From contig NZ_JAMBLR010000006.1 in the NCBI RefSeq assembly GCF_023336935.1, forward strand, positions 36,128 to 100,127: a stretch of 64,000 bases of DNA, written 5' to 3'. Under the pieces are notes generated by a model. The model searched no databases. It was not told the origin of the DNA and saw only the letters and a program-made list of their open reading frames with translations. This DNA comes from Phascolarctobacterium sp. ET69. GTDB lineage: Bacteria; Bacillota; Negativicutes; Acidaminococcales; Acidaminococcaceae. Of this stretch, positions 7,260-13,787 are shown one piece after another (the stretch's first letter is position 1; every line of letters begins with the position of its first letter). Made by a program: the position numbers and the translations under genes.

Positions 7260-7733
7260 ATGAAACGGATTTTCTTAATAGTTATGCTGGCTTTATCTAT
7301 TTGTTGCACGGCTTTTGCAGGTCATATACCAAACAGAGAAGAATTAAATCAAATTCAAACTCTGTTTAGTGGCTACTATTTTAATGATAAAGGCAAAGAT
7401 ATTACTAATTACCTTGAAATTGACGATACTGGTATTGTAACCTTTATGCACAAGGGGAAATACCATACAATAAAAGAACCAAACTTACAGGTAGATTTCA
7501 ATAACGGCATTAGTATTACATTTAAAGGTGATTGTTCTGAAAACGGTTGTGACTTTCAAGGTTGGAACGTAAGCCTTAGTCCTTTAGGTTATCAAAGTAG
7601 ACGTACTCCGGGTATTGCTTTTAGCTTACTTTTAATGAAACCCAAAGACGTTTCTGCTATGAAACCAGAAGAAATAAAGGATATTTCAGATGTATTTTTT
7701 GAAGAAAGTTATCTAATAAGAAAAATGGATTAA
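7260..7733 (+). CDS. Secreted protein, last gene of the exported-protein block
   Basis: A 157-residue protein with a signal peptide (cleavage near TAFA-GHI, residue 20). The mature domain is rich in beta-type alternation and Gly, with ITFKGDCSENGCDF holding two closely spaced Cys that might form a disulphide. No family recognised. GGAG site 7 bp before the ATG; followed by a terminator, which defines the end of the block 4152-7733. Confidence 0.72.
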   Translation: MKRIFLIVMLALSICCTAFAGHIPNREELNQIQTLFSGYYFNDKGKDITNYLEIDDTGIVTFMHKGKYHTIKEPNLQVDFNNGISITFKGDCSENGCDFQGWNVSLSPLGYQSRRTPGIAFSLLLMKPKDVSAMKPEEIKDISDVFFEESYLIRKMD

Positions 7734-7743
7734 ATAATCTTCC

Positions 7744-7771
7744 AAGACGTTCTTCGGAGCGTCTTTTTTAT
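7744..7771 (+). terminator. Terminator of the exported-protein operon
   Basis: AAGACGTTC (7744-7752), TTCG loop, GAGCGTCTT (7757-7765), then six T. Confidence 0.88.
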
Positions 7772-7960
7772 TGGTAGCAAAAAATATATAAAATTTTGTA
7801 ACAAAGTATAGAAAGTATAAAAATGCTTTTTGCTCGAAAGTGCCAAAATATAGGCACATGTGCTAAAAACACAATAAATGAGAAATAATAGCAATTATTA
7901 CACATTTGCCGTATTTTACTGCAAATATACTTTTAGCTGTAAATGTCATACTCAAAACTC
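7772..7960. other. AT-rich intergenic stretch with several short hairpins
   Basis: No gene is visible. The stretch holds perfect small inverted repeats: GTGCC/GGCAC at 7840-7857, the palindrome GCACATGTGC overlapping it, AATAAT-AGCA-ATTATT, and GTATTT/AAATAC further on. They could belong to an RNA, to protein-binding sites for the downstream regulator, or to an origin; nothing decides between these. Confidence 0.4.
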
Positions 7961-7989
7961 TTGACATTATTCTCTTTTTGTAGTACAAT
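7961..7989 (+). promoter_or_regulatory. Consensus promoter of the winged-helix/HTH gene pair
   Basis: Perfect TTGACA at 7961-7966, 17-bp spacer, TACAAT at 7984-7989. Start of transcription near 7996, leaving a leader of more than 200 nt before the gene. Confidence 0.82.
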
Positions 7990-7995
7990 ACATAT

Positions 7996-8185
7996 ATAAA
8001 ATAAAAGATAGGAGATGAAATTTACTATCCTTGTTGAAAATTCAGTGGTTAGCTGTGATAAATTAGTTGTGAGCGGATTAGCTAATGTCTAACTGAAAAT
8101 TCAGAAGGAAACAAGCAAAAAAAGTTGTTCTATTCTTGGGGCAACTCTCTGTTATTAGACAGAGGGTTATTTTTGTTTTATTAAA
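7996..8185 (+). promoter_or_regulatory. Leader RNA copy A with attenuator-like hairpin
   Basis: The long leader contains GATAG/CTATC, a TTCAG..GTTAG / CTAAC..TGAA helix, a CTGAAAATTCAG palindrome and, at 8143-8168, AACTCTCTGT-TATTAG-ACAGAGGGTT followed by ATTTTTGTTTT, which looks like an intrinsic terminator. The block from ATTAGCTAATGTCT (8077) through the hairpin recurs in front of the ATPase gene (copy B, 9260-9395). The two hairpins differ at pairing positions in a way that keeps pairing (U-G versus U-A; A-U versus G-U), and the reading frames across them differ, so the conservation is at RNA level. Confidence 0.68.
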
Positions 8186-8210
8186 TCTTAAAAGAAAGGA
8201 CTGTTTTTTT

Positions 8211-8699
8211 ATACTTAATTATAGTACTTATGATGGCATTGAAAAGATTATAAAGAAAGGATTGCCGAGAGAGCTGTATTTACCACGTTATATTGCAGTT
8301 AGAGTGGGACACAAAGTTTATGTAAATTTATTTCCACATAAGCGTTTTCAATGTCAAAGACGTTTAATTAATGAAGAATCTGTTGGAATATTACCGGCAG
8401 AATTATATGATTTCGTCTTATCCTTACTGTCTTTTGCAAAAGGGAAAGAAAATTATATTAAACTTAGAGGTAAATATTTAACTATTGACGACATAGCGAA
8501 TGATTTTCGCAGAATGAATTATACAAAGTCTCAGGTCAATAGATATATGAAAAAATTACTTGAATGTGGCTATATTGATGAAGTTATAGACGATGGATAT
8601 ACAAAATATAAATTTACTTCTAAGACCATTTTGCCGGATAAGCCTGAAGAATTATTTAAAGTTATTACTGAGGAAAGTGAAGTGATGGAATGTGCGTAA
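8211..8699 (+). CDS. Winged-helix DNA-binding protein, probable replication or control protein of the element
   Basis: About 162 residues if translation begins at the AUA at 8211, which lies 10 nt after AAAGGA; no AUG, GUG or UUG is suitably placed, and the frame upstream runs through the terminator hairpin. The C-terminal half reads KYLTIDDIANDFRRMNYTKSQVNRYMKKLLECGYIDEV, a winged-helix with recognition helix SQVNRYMKKL. The N-terminal half (VGHKVYVNLF) is a small beta-rich part. Similar proteins occur in plasmid and phage control or replication modules, but no named family is certain. Its stop overlaps the next gene. Confidence 0.65.
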   Translation: MLNYSTYDGIEKIIKKGLPRELYLPRYIAVRVGHKVYVNLFPHKRFQCQRRLINEESVGILPAELYDFVLSLLSFAKGKENYIKLRGKYLTIDDIANDFRRMNYTKSQVNRYMKKLLECGYIDEVIDDGYTKYKFTSKTILPDKPEELFKVITEESEVMECA

Positions 8700-8946
8700 G
8701 CTGTATACGCTTAAAGAGTTGACCGAACTTTTAATAGATGGCAAACATATTCTTACTATTGCTGATATTCGATATTATGTGCAGATGAGCAGAACACATA
8801 TATATAATATTTTAAATGGCAAAGCAGTAATTTATACCAGTGAAATCAGACAAATTGTGAGAGGTATGAGAGAGCGTGGTTTTAATATTACAGAAGATGA
8901 TATAGATTTTTCTAATTTGCGCATAAAATACCACTCTTATACTTGA
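8692..8946 (+). CDS. Small Cro/C1-like HTH protein
   Basis: An 84-residue protein with an HTH centred on IADIRYYVQMSRTHIYNILNG followed by a helix, the usual order of Cro/C1-type regulators. The GTG at 8692 overlaps the end of the winged-helix gene by 8 bp, implying translational coupling. It could repress the element's own promoters. A terminator follows at 9040. Confidence 0.68.
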   Translation: MRKLYTLKELTELLIDGKHILTIADIRYYVQMSRTHIYNILNGKAVIYTSEIRQIVRGMRERGFNITEDDIDFSNLRIKYHSYT

Positions 8947-9039
8947 CAGTATGGAGCTTTTGTTTTGAGAAGATTATATAAAAGAAAATAACTATAATTA
9001 TTAATTTAAATAGGTTAAAATTTGTAAAATTAAAATTAA

Positions 9040-9070
9040 GGTATATATTTGTATACCATTTTTAATTATT
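9040..9070 (+). terminator. Terminator after the winged-helix/HTH pair
   Basis: GGTATA-TATTTG-TATACC at 9040-9057 followed by ATTTTTAATTATTTT; the stem is short but the T-rich tail is clear. The rest of 8947-9259 has no gene; a TATAAT at 9117-9122 without a good -35 may be a promoter for the next gene. Confidence 0.6.
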
Positions 9071-9259
9071 TTACACTTTTTTACGGTATTATTTTTCTAA
9101 TCTTCGCAGAACCGCTTATAATGGGAGTTTTAAAGCGTATATTTTTAAATCTGCGCTAAAATTCGTCGTTTTATATAATCATTAATGTTTGTTTGTAAAT
9201 AAGAGAATAAATAAAAGAAGCTGAAAATTTTTACCTAAATGATATTTTGGTAATTAATA

Positions 9260-9395
9260 TTGACAGCAAATGCTGTGAACACATTAGTTAATGTCTGACC
9301 AAAACATTCAGCAGGAAAACAAGCATAAAATTTATTTTTCGTTTAGGGCGACTCTCTGTTTACTGACAGAGAGTTATTTTATCGTTAACAAAAAT
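9260..9395 (+). promoter_or_regulatory. Leader RNA copy B with attenuator-like hairpin
   Basis: Second copy of the leader module. ATTAGTTAATGTCT (from 9284), ATTCAGCAGGAAAACAAGCA and GGGCGACTCTCTGTT match copy A closely. The hairpin GACTCTCTGT-TTACTG-ACAGAGAGTT at 9350-9375 is followed by ATTTTA, and the gene starts about 42 nt later. An ACAGCA-AA-TGCTGT palindrome precedes the shared block. Probably a transcription attenuator controlling the ATPase gene jointly with the winged-helix gene (inference). Confidence 0.65.
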
Positions 9396-9416
9396 CAAGG
9401 AAAAGAGGTAATTTTT

Positions 9417-10739
9417 ATAACAAGATTTAGACTTGTTGATTCGCCAATGGGAAGTGGTAAAACTACTGCTACAATAAACCATATTAACTATACAGAAAAG
9501 TACTATAGTAACGATAGTATAGAAAGAGTAATGGTTTGTGTTCCATATATAGAGCAGGTAGACCGATTTTTGAAAAACACAAAACTTAAAACCCCAAAAA
9601 CGGGTATAAAACTTGACCATCTTAAAATGTTGATAGAAAAGGGAGAAAATATTGTAATAACTCATGCTCTTTTTAATACTTTCGATAGTGAAGTTATTGA
9701 TTTATTGACAAATGGTAAATATAACTATGATTTATTTCATGATGAACAGCCGCAATTTTTTCAAGGCATTATTGGTGGAGATAGGGGCGGTGATTTCGGT
9801 AATTGCGTGCTTGATAATATCGGACAGGCAGATTTATTGTATTTAGTAAAAAATGGTATTTTATTAAAAAAAGAAGATAAATTTATTTGGAACACTCAAA
9901 GTTTTTATAATTGCGAAAAGAAAATGATATATGAGCCGTTAAAAGAACTTTGTTCCGTTGCTGATTTATATTACTATGGTGTTAACAAATTTGACAAATC
10001 ATTTCCAGCCTGCTTAATTGCATTTACAAAGCCTAAAGTTTTTAATTCTTTTAATAGTGTATGGATTCTAAGTTATCAATTAAAAGGCAGTATTGTAGAT
10101 AGTTATTTTGCATTAAATAATATATCTGATGTTGAATATTACCATGTAGAAGATAATAAGTTTAAAGAAGGTTATAAATTTGAATATCCAAAAGGTTTGA
10201 ACAGAATAATACTACATCAAGGTAAATATAATTTTAATTTTGGACTTTCTAAAAATTGGTATTTTCAAAATGGCAATAAAGAAAATTTAGATTATATTGG
10301 CAAATGTTCTTATAATTATTTACGTTACATTTTTGGTAAAAAAAGTTTTAAAAGTAAAGATTATATTTGGACGACATTTTCTGGTTATGAACTTTATATA
10401 TCTAAAGCCAATAAAAGTTTTTCCAAGAGTAGATTTGTTCCTTGTAATACTAAAGCTACTAATGAATATAAAGATTCGAGTGTAGCAATTTATTTATGTA
10501 ATCGTTATCCCAATGTAATGTTGCAAGGGTTGTTAAATTCCAAAGGGCTTAATTTTGACGATAAATTATTTGCTTTATCGGAATTACTGCAATTTGTATT
10601 TAGAACAGATATACGAAATGTGGATAGTAATAAACCAATTAATGTATTCGTTCCTAACAGACGAATGCGAGAACTGTTTGCAGCTTGGCTTAAAGAAGGT
10701 AAAGATGAACAATATTTAACGGAAAAGGTAGCTGCTTAA
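9417..10739 (+). CDS. Helicase-like P-loop ATPase of the element
   Basis: About 440 residues. A Walker A motif DSPMGSGKTTA lies close to the N-terminus and a Walker B/DEAH-like motif YDLFHDEQPQFF about 110 residues later, as in superfamily 2 helicases and origin-binding helicases; a C-terminal FVFRTDIRN...INVFVPNRRM may correspond to the arginine-containing last helicase motif. The protein probably acts in replication or maintenance of the element. The best start is an AUA at 9417, 8 nt after AAAGAGG; the nearest in-frame AUG is at 9291, inside the leader RNA and without a ribosome-binding site. Monocistronic, with a terminator at 10971. Confidence 0.65.
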   Translation: MTRFRLVDSPMGSGKTTATINHINYTEKYYSNDSIERVMVCVPYIEQVDRFLKNTKLKTPKTGIKLDHLKMLIEKGENIVITHALFNTFDSEVIDLLTNGKYNYDLFHDEQPQFFQGIIGGDRGGDFGNCVLDNIGQADLLYLVKNGILLKKEDKFIWNTQSFYNCEKKMIYEPLKELCSVADLYYYGVNKFDKSFPACLIAFTKPKVFNSFNSVWILSYQLKGSIVDSYFALNNISDVEYYHVEDNKFKEGYKFEYPKGLNRIILHQGKYNFNFGLSKNWYFQNGNKENLDYIGKCSYNYLRYIFGKKSFKSKDYIWTTFSGYELYISKANKSFSKSRFVPCNTKATNEYKDSSVAIYLCNRYPNVMLQGLLNSKGLNFDDKLFALSELLQFVFRTDIRNVDSNKPINVFVPNRRMRELFAAWLKEGKDEQYLTEKVAA

Positions 10740-11007
10740 TTTATTTTATTTTCGCAACTCTGTTGAGGATTTTACTAATGTTATTTCCTCAAAATTATGT
10801 ATAGACTTAGTATTTATGCTACTTTTCAGCACTATCCTTTAAAAGAAATTTATATATAAGCATTAACGTTATATACAAAGCATAAATCCTAACTCTAAAT
10901 TATAACGTACTACCTTCGATTACATTACTAACCAACAATACAAAATAACCAATAAACTACACTTTCCATGAGTACTACTGACTTATCTCGGTAGTACTTT
11001 TTCTTTA
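10740..11007 (+). terminator. Downstream region of the ATPase gene with terminator at 10971-11005
   Basis: No gene. AGTACTAC at 10971-10978 pairs perfectly with GTAGTACT at 10991-10998, followed by TTTTTCTTT, a good intrinsic terminator for the + strand. Earlier, TTGAGGA (10764-10770) pairs with TCCTCAA (10787-10793) but has no T-run. The start of this region, GCAACTCTGTTGAGGA, faintly echoes the leader hairpins. Confidence 0.7.
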
Positions 11008-12060
11008 CAAACATAAGTATTTATGTTCGAGAGATTTATCCGAAGAACATAGCGATTACCAGAGTGTCAAAAGTTGTAAGTATATACAAATTACGTGGTA
11101 AATTACACTGGTATAACTAATAGCAAGACTACTACTATCACGGTATTATGACACGAATGGTAAGCGCAACTTGAAGAACTATTACTAACCGTAATTATCT
11201 TGGTATATATTGGTACTGGTAAACCATTACGAATTGCACCGTTCTCGTGATACTTAGTATCACTTCGGTCTCGCTTACACTCGACACACTACCAATCAAA
11301 CAGCGACAGTGTACGCTTAGACTGGCATACTCATACACTTACAAGGTTTTTGCTCATATACAAGGCAACAATGTTGCCACGGTCTAAAAAGAGGAATCCG
11401 CATACACTGTCTTGTTTTCTTGGGCAATTCAATCTGATTTGGGTTTGTTGGCAATACCGTTTTACAGCTTTTGAGCGATTCAATATTAATAGACCGTGTA
11501 GACGTTGTCACGTCTATATATAGCTATTATCGTAGTGTTGCTGAATACGACCGGAGCAAAAGAGTTCTTTTATTTATTAGCTTTACACGAACCTTCGGTT
11601 AGCTGCCATCGTAGGGAGCTCTATTAATTACCAGCTTAATAGAATTGCTCAATTTTCACGGTCTTTGGGTTGTTTAATAGTTACTTGGTGAAAACTTCGC
11701 AATTCGTACTTACTGGTTTAAAATGTATTATTCTTCGGCAGGTAATAGAACGAATATAACTTCTATTCTGTTTAGTTTTAAATTATAGATATTATAGATT
11801 TACCTTGGTTTATATACATTGGATTACGTACAACATTAGTATTTATGAAGTTTGTACGTTGTTATGTATAGAGATGGTAATATATAAACTATTTATCGGT
11901 TGAATAGTTGGCTATAAATTTATAGTGATAGTAGTTTATATTATATTCATGTGATAGCTTTGGATTTTCTGAATCATGAACGATAGATAGTATACAGATT
12001 ATTATTTGCTGATTAGCAGAACTATTTTTGAGTAAGATGTGTTATAACCTTGCTATGTTA
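11008..12060. ncRNA. Large structured RNA candidate, strand undetermined
   Basis: About 1 kb with no plausible gene but many perfect or near-perfect nested complementary segments. Examples: 11022-11028/11045-11051; 11057-11067/11105-11113 (bulged); GTAAGCG 11160-11166/11272-11278 enclosing CGTAAT 11190-11195/11226-11231 and GTGATAC 11247-11253/11257-11263; a 23-nt arm 11305-11327 pairing at 22 positions with segments of 11375-11411; AGACCGTG 11491-11498/11657-11664 enclosing TAGACG 11499-11504/11511-11516 and 11616-11627/11636-11650; a triple nested helix 11800-11804, 11813-11819, 11826-11833 with 11852-11859, 11864-11870, 11876-11880; ATATAAACTA 11882-11891/11932-11941. Some segments have alternative partners. 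No clear promoter was found on either strand. It is not recognisably a group I or II intron; relation to known giant RNAs such as ROOL or GOLLD cannot be judged by eye. Confidence 0.55.
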
Positions 12061-12180
12061 TTACTGATTTTTATATTTTGGTATATATTATTACGGTTTT
12101 TAACGGCAGATATATTAACATGGTTATAAAATTTACTTGTTTTTAATGATGAAAAGCTGATATTTAGATTATAAAAAAAT

Positions 12181-12320
12181 GCTTAAAACTGGCTTGAATA
12201 CTGGCTTTGTGGCTTATCTGGCTGAATTATTTACAACAAAGCACTTCTCGTCCAATGCCAACGAGTATAAAAAAACAGGCGGAAAATGCTCAAACTCCGC
12301 TTGTGGTCTGGCTTTGAAGG
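12181..12320. repeat. Clustered CTGGCTT repeats
   Basis: CTGGCTT occurs at 12189, 12201 and 12308, with variants GTGGCTT at 12208 and CTGGCTG at 12218, the first four spaced about 8-12 bp. The cluster is in non-coding DNA between two structured regions. It could be iterons for the winged-helix protein or arm sites for the integrase; both are guesses. Confidence 0.4.
12268..12302 (-). terminator. Minus-strand terminator-like hairpin
   Basis: AGGCGGA (12277-12283) pairs with TCCGCTT (12296-12302). On the minus strand the hairpin is followed by CTGTTTTTTTA, so it could stop leftward transcription before the structured region. Confidence 0.5.
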
Positions 12321-12505
12321 TTTAACACGGTCTTAACAATAATGTTACACTTTGGTATTAAAAACACTTATAAACAGCAGCTTTTTAAATATAAGGGTAT
12401 AGGGGCTTTGTTTCTTTGACGCATTACAGCGGCGAGTATTGGCGGCGGTAGTTATTACATTGATATATTTACATTCAGCTACATTTTTAGCAAGTCTATT
12501 CTACA

Positions 12506-12534
12506 TTGACATAAAAGCCACTTTAAATTACAAT
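12506..12534 (+). promoter_or_regulatory. Consensus promoter of the second RNA unit
   Basis: TTGACA at 12506-12511, 17-bp spacer, TACAAT at 12529-12534. The same element signature (TTGACA-17-TACAAT) drives leader A at 7961-7989. Predicted start near 12541. Confidence 0.75.
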
Positions 12535-12540
12535 AAAAGA

Positions 12541-12895
12541 AAGATAAAGATTTTTTACACTCAATATTGTAATAAATTAAAATTAAATAAGATTTACCAT
12601 AAGGGTGGTTATCGGACACTACAATTTATATTATGGTTTGTTTATACAGCAATAGTGTATAAAGATTCTTTTGTCTTATTCGTACTATACATTGATACTG
12701 TAATATTAGTACATCATCTAAAATGTTAGTATTAGCTAACCTATCATACAGGGTTACAGCGAATATATGTTCTTATTATAATAATTATACAGTGAATATA
12801 ATAAAATAACTGTGTGCTGTACGCATACAACGTAAGGGCTGCTATATAGGGGTACTGCTGCGCTGTGGTGCTCGTGTTGTGGTAGTCTTTTTTTA
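12541..12895 (+). ncRNA. Structured RNA candidate of about 355 nt
   Basis: Bounded by the promoter at 12506-12534 and a terminator-like hairpin at 12854-12886 (ACTGCTGCG with TGTGGTAGT, using several G-U pairs) followed by CTTTTTTT. Internal helices: TTTATACA 12641-12648/12656-12663 with a 7-nt loop; GTACTA 12682-12687/12707-12712; GTTAG 12725-12729/12736-12740; TACAGC 12755-12760/12816-12821 enclosing ACAGT 12789-12793/12809-12813; TGTGTGC with GCATACA at 12811-12828 containing a G-U pair. The G-U pairs support the + strand. A 96-codon frame at 12439-12729 crosses the promoter and has no ribosome-binding site, so I do not call it a gene. Confidence 0.55.
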
Positions 12896-12959
12896 TTGCT
12901 TTGGCGCATTACAGCTTCTTATATATTGGCTGTTTCTTTTATATGGTTACTGTAAGGTA

Positions 12960-13121
12960 TACAGGGGTAAGTTTATTTAAACCAAAGGGCGGCTCATTAT
13001 CTGTAAAAGCGGATATAGATTTTGTGAGCCTTCTTGTGGTAATTATTATGTGGCAAAAAATATAACTAAAAAAATTTTTTCTTTTTATTCATAGACAAAA
13101 GGAAAGCTACTATGTTATACT
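12960..13121 (+). other. Right end of the element: hairpin and outward promoter-like sequence
   Basis: GGCTCA at about 12991 pairs with TGAGCC about 13030, enclosing TATC/GATA. Further right, TAGACA at 13092-13097, 18-bp spacer and TATACT at 13116-13121 form a plausible promoter pointing at attR and rnpB. No gene is convincing in 12900-13250; a 25-codon frame begins after this promoter without a ribosome-binding site. Confidence 0.35.
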
Positions 13122-13251
13122 ATGTAAATGGCGAGGAAAGTTTTCTTTTGCGTCAGTAGAATTAAAATTACAGATGGCTTTATGTTGTACTTGTTAACGT
13201 AAACATTGCTTGTATGATATGAGGTTGAAATGCTTGAAACGCAGACAGCAA

Positions 13252-13358
13252 GCCCACATTTTAACCCTTGACTAATTACAGGCTTTGTGCTAAAGTACTG
13301 ACAGTATGAGTGTGAAAAGCAATCGCTGACGGCTTTGCCGTAAGAGGAAAGTCCGGGC
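13252..13358 (+). repeat. attR: right 107-bp direct repeat
   Basis: Perfect copy of 2409-2515. If recombination occurs at the ACGGC-TTT-GCCGT hairpin (13329-13341), the rnpB promoter and first nucleotides used now are those brought by the element, so the host gene is rebuilt exactly. Confidence 0.93.
13268..13296 (+). promoter_or_regulatory. Promoter of the complete rnpB
   Basis: TTGACT at 13268-13273, 17-bp spacer, TAAAGT at 13291-13296; start near 13303. Confidence 0.82.
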
Positions 13359-13657
13359 TCCACAGGGCAGAATGCCGGATAACGTCCGGCGAGGGTGACC
13401 TCAGGGATAGTGCCACAGAAATGTGTACCGCCTGCTTCGGCAGGTAAGGGTGGAACGGTGCGGTAAGAGCGCACCAGCGGACGGGTAACCGGCCGGCTAG
13501 GTAAACCCCATTCGGAGCAAGACCAAATAGGGAAGGGATGAAGCGGCCCGCTGATCCTTCCGGGTTGTGTCGCTTGAGCCTGCAAGTAATTGCCGGCCTA
13601 GATAAATGATTGCTGCCGCTTTGCGGAACAGAACCCGGCTTATTGAGCACTCGTATT
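13303..13657 (+). ncRNA. rnpB: RNase P RNA, bacterial type A
   Basis: The catalytic RNA that matures tRNA 5' ends. Conserved landmarks are present in order: GAGGAAAGTCCGGGCTCC (CR-I, P4 5' strand), ACAGGGCAGAATGCC, GGGTGACCTCAGGGATAGTGCCACAGAAA-type core pieces, GGTAAACCCCAT, and near the 3' end GCCTAGATAAATGATTGC and GAACCCGGCTTA. P1 closes between TATGAGTG at 13305-13312 and CACTCGTA at 13648-13655. The copy is complete despite the upstream insertion because the element supplies the 5' part. A terminator follows at 13668. Confidence 0.95.
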
Positions 13658-13667
13658 AAGAAATTAA

Positions 13668-13698
13668 AAGGCTGGCAGAAATGCCGGCCTTATTTTTT
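13668..13698 (+). terminator. rnpB terminator
   Basis: AAGGCTGGCA, GAAA loop, TGCCGGCCTT (13668-13691) with one G-U pair, followed by ATTTTTT. Confidence 0.9.
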
Positions 13699-13787
13699 GC
13701 AAATTTTCAGCAGAAATTCAAAATAAGATGTTATAATATATAAGAAATTAAAATTAATGTAAAAAACTATTGGCTAAAGGTTGGGTC

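Larger units (their letters stand above)
12420..12915 (+). repeat. Direct repeat CGCATTACAGC flanking the second RNA unit
   Basis: CGCATTACAGC occurs at 12420-12430 and 12905-12915, each preceded by CTTTG(A/G) and followed after 6-8 bp by TATTGGC. The two copies bracket the 12506-12895 promoter-RNA-terminator unit, suggesting duplicated protein-binding sites or a unit moved as a cassette. Confidence 0.4.
2409..13358 (+). mobile_element. Integrative element inserted in the 5' region of rnpB
   Basis: The boundaries are two perfect 107-bp direct repeats, 2409-2515 and 13252-13358, offset by 10,843 bp, which is therefore the length of the element. The repeats contain the rnpB promoter and the first ~56 nt of RNase P RNA. 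Inside are a tyrosine recombinase at the left end, a ribbon-helix-helix regulator, a six-gene block of exported and membrane proteins, two HTH proteins, a helicase-like ATPase and about 2.5 kb of apparently non-coding DNA. The DNA is far more AT-rich than both flanks. No relaxase, type IV secretion, capsid or terminase gene is visible, so it is neither a self-conjugative element nor a complete prophage; a satellite or mobilisable island fits better (inference). Confidence 0.93.

Noticed and set aside
11317..11511. Frame of 64 codons on the minus strand within the structured region
   Set aside because: It coincides with long complementary arms and has no ribosome-binding site; the base pairing explains the sequence better than coding.
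11008..12060. Group I or II intron, or a retron RNA
   Set aside because: No reverse transcriptase, maturase or homing endonuclease gene is present in the element, and no intron domain V or retron-type arrangement was recognised.
12439..12729. Frame of 96 codons on the + strand with hydrophobic residues
   Set aside because: It starts with TTG and no ribosome-binding site, runs through the promoter at 12506-12534 and the hairpins of the second RNA unit, and its composition follows the AT-rich background.
2516..13251. Self-conjugative element or complete prophage
   Set aside because: No relaxase, coupling protein, type IV secretion, capsid, portal, terminase or lysis gene is visible.
13115..13650. 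Two long frames antisense to rnpB
   Set aside because: They are shadows of the GC-rich RNase P RNA gene, whose conserved core and P1 closure are unmistakable.
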